5,582 nt of DNA, from positions 1 through 5,582 of the forward strand of contig JAJRAE010000127.1 of assembly GCA_028682985.1 (NCBI GenBank), written 5' to 3'. The notes under the pieces were generated by a model, which was given only the letters and a program-made list of their open reading frames with translations, had not been told where the DNA came from and ran no database searches. The position numbers were made by a program, and so were the translations under genes. This DNA comes from Methanobacterium sp. (lineage in GTDB: Archaea; Methanobacteriota; Methanobacteria; Methanobacteriales; Methanobacteriaceae). Below are positions 5,534-5,582 of the stretch, piece by piece. The first letter of the stretch is position 1. Every line of letters starts with the position of its first letter.

Positions 5534-5582
5534 TATAAAATCAGAAAAGGAAAAAGTCGCAAGAAACTTACAAGAACTGGAG
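5526..5582 (+). CDS. Start of an unidentified gene, cut by the window edge
   Basis: Nineteen codons from ATG 5526 run open to the window edge and encode MIDIKSEKEKVARNLQELE, a charged, helix-like N-terminus that I do not recognise. The ATG overlaps the last 8 nt of pheA in another frame, a common coupled arrangement. GGAG (5522-5525) directly abuts the ATG, which is too close for an ideal ribosome binding site. An in-frame ATT or ATA a few codons later would be better spaced, so the exact start is uncertain. The other two forward frames meet a stop by about 5538. Confidence 0.5.
   Translation, partial: MIDIKSEKEKVARNLQELE

Overview
The window looks like the chromosome of a methanogenic archaeon of the order Methanobacteriales (Methanobacterium or a close relative). 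The reasons are an AT-rich composition (about 40% GC by eye), archaeal Shine-Dalgarno sequences of the GGAGGTGATC type, A/T-only promoter-like DNA, a run of CBS-domain proteins, and an archaeal Pab1020-type RNA ligase next to prephenate dehydratase. From memory, Methanothermobacter thermautotrophicus has the same order around MTH1220 (pheA), MTH1221 (RNA ligase) and the following CBS genes. No search was run to confirm this.

Layout, all on the + strand. Positions 2-679 hold the end of a CBS-domain protein whose true start lies left of the window. Positions 680-779 are the only substantial gap; it is very AT-rich and carries a T6 tract and a perfect 11-bp tandem repeat that probably includes a promoter. 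Three more genes follow (780-1715, 1755-2594, 2629-3450), each encoding four CBS domains and little else. Next is an ATP-dependent RNA ligase ending at 4696, then prephenate dehydratase with a C-terminal ACT domain (4724-5533), then the first 19 codons of an unidentified gene (5526 to the edge). Spacing after 1715 is tight (39 nt, 34 nt, abutting, about 27 nt, 8-nt overlap), so the genes from 780 onward could form one transcription unit.

The CBS proteins are predicted cytosolic sensors of adenosine-type ligands (AMP, ADP, ATP or SAM), but no partner domain shows what they control. The RNA ligase would use ATP to join 5'-phosphate and 3'-hydroxyl RNA ends. PheA makes phenylpyruvate for phenylalanine and is probably feedback-inhibited through its ACT domain. 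The link between these functions may be only positional.

The most notable point is the RNA ligase 5' end. The first ATG (3488) has no ribosome binding site and cuts through a four-cysteine zinc ribbon (C-X2-C-X19-C-X2-C) encoded in frame from 3467. A strong Shine-Dalgarno lies at 3436-3443, but no ATG, GTG or TTG follows in that frame. The gene therefore uses a non-canonical start (ATC or ATT), or there is a one-base deletion just after a TTG at 3447, or the sequence contains an error. I found no RNA genes, CRISPR arrays or mobile elements.
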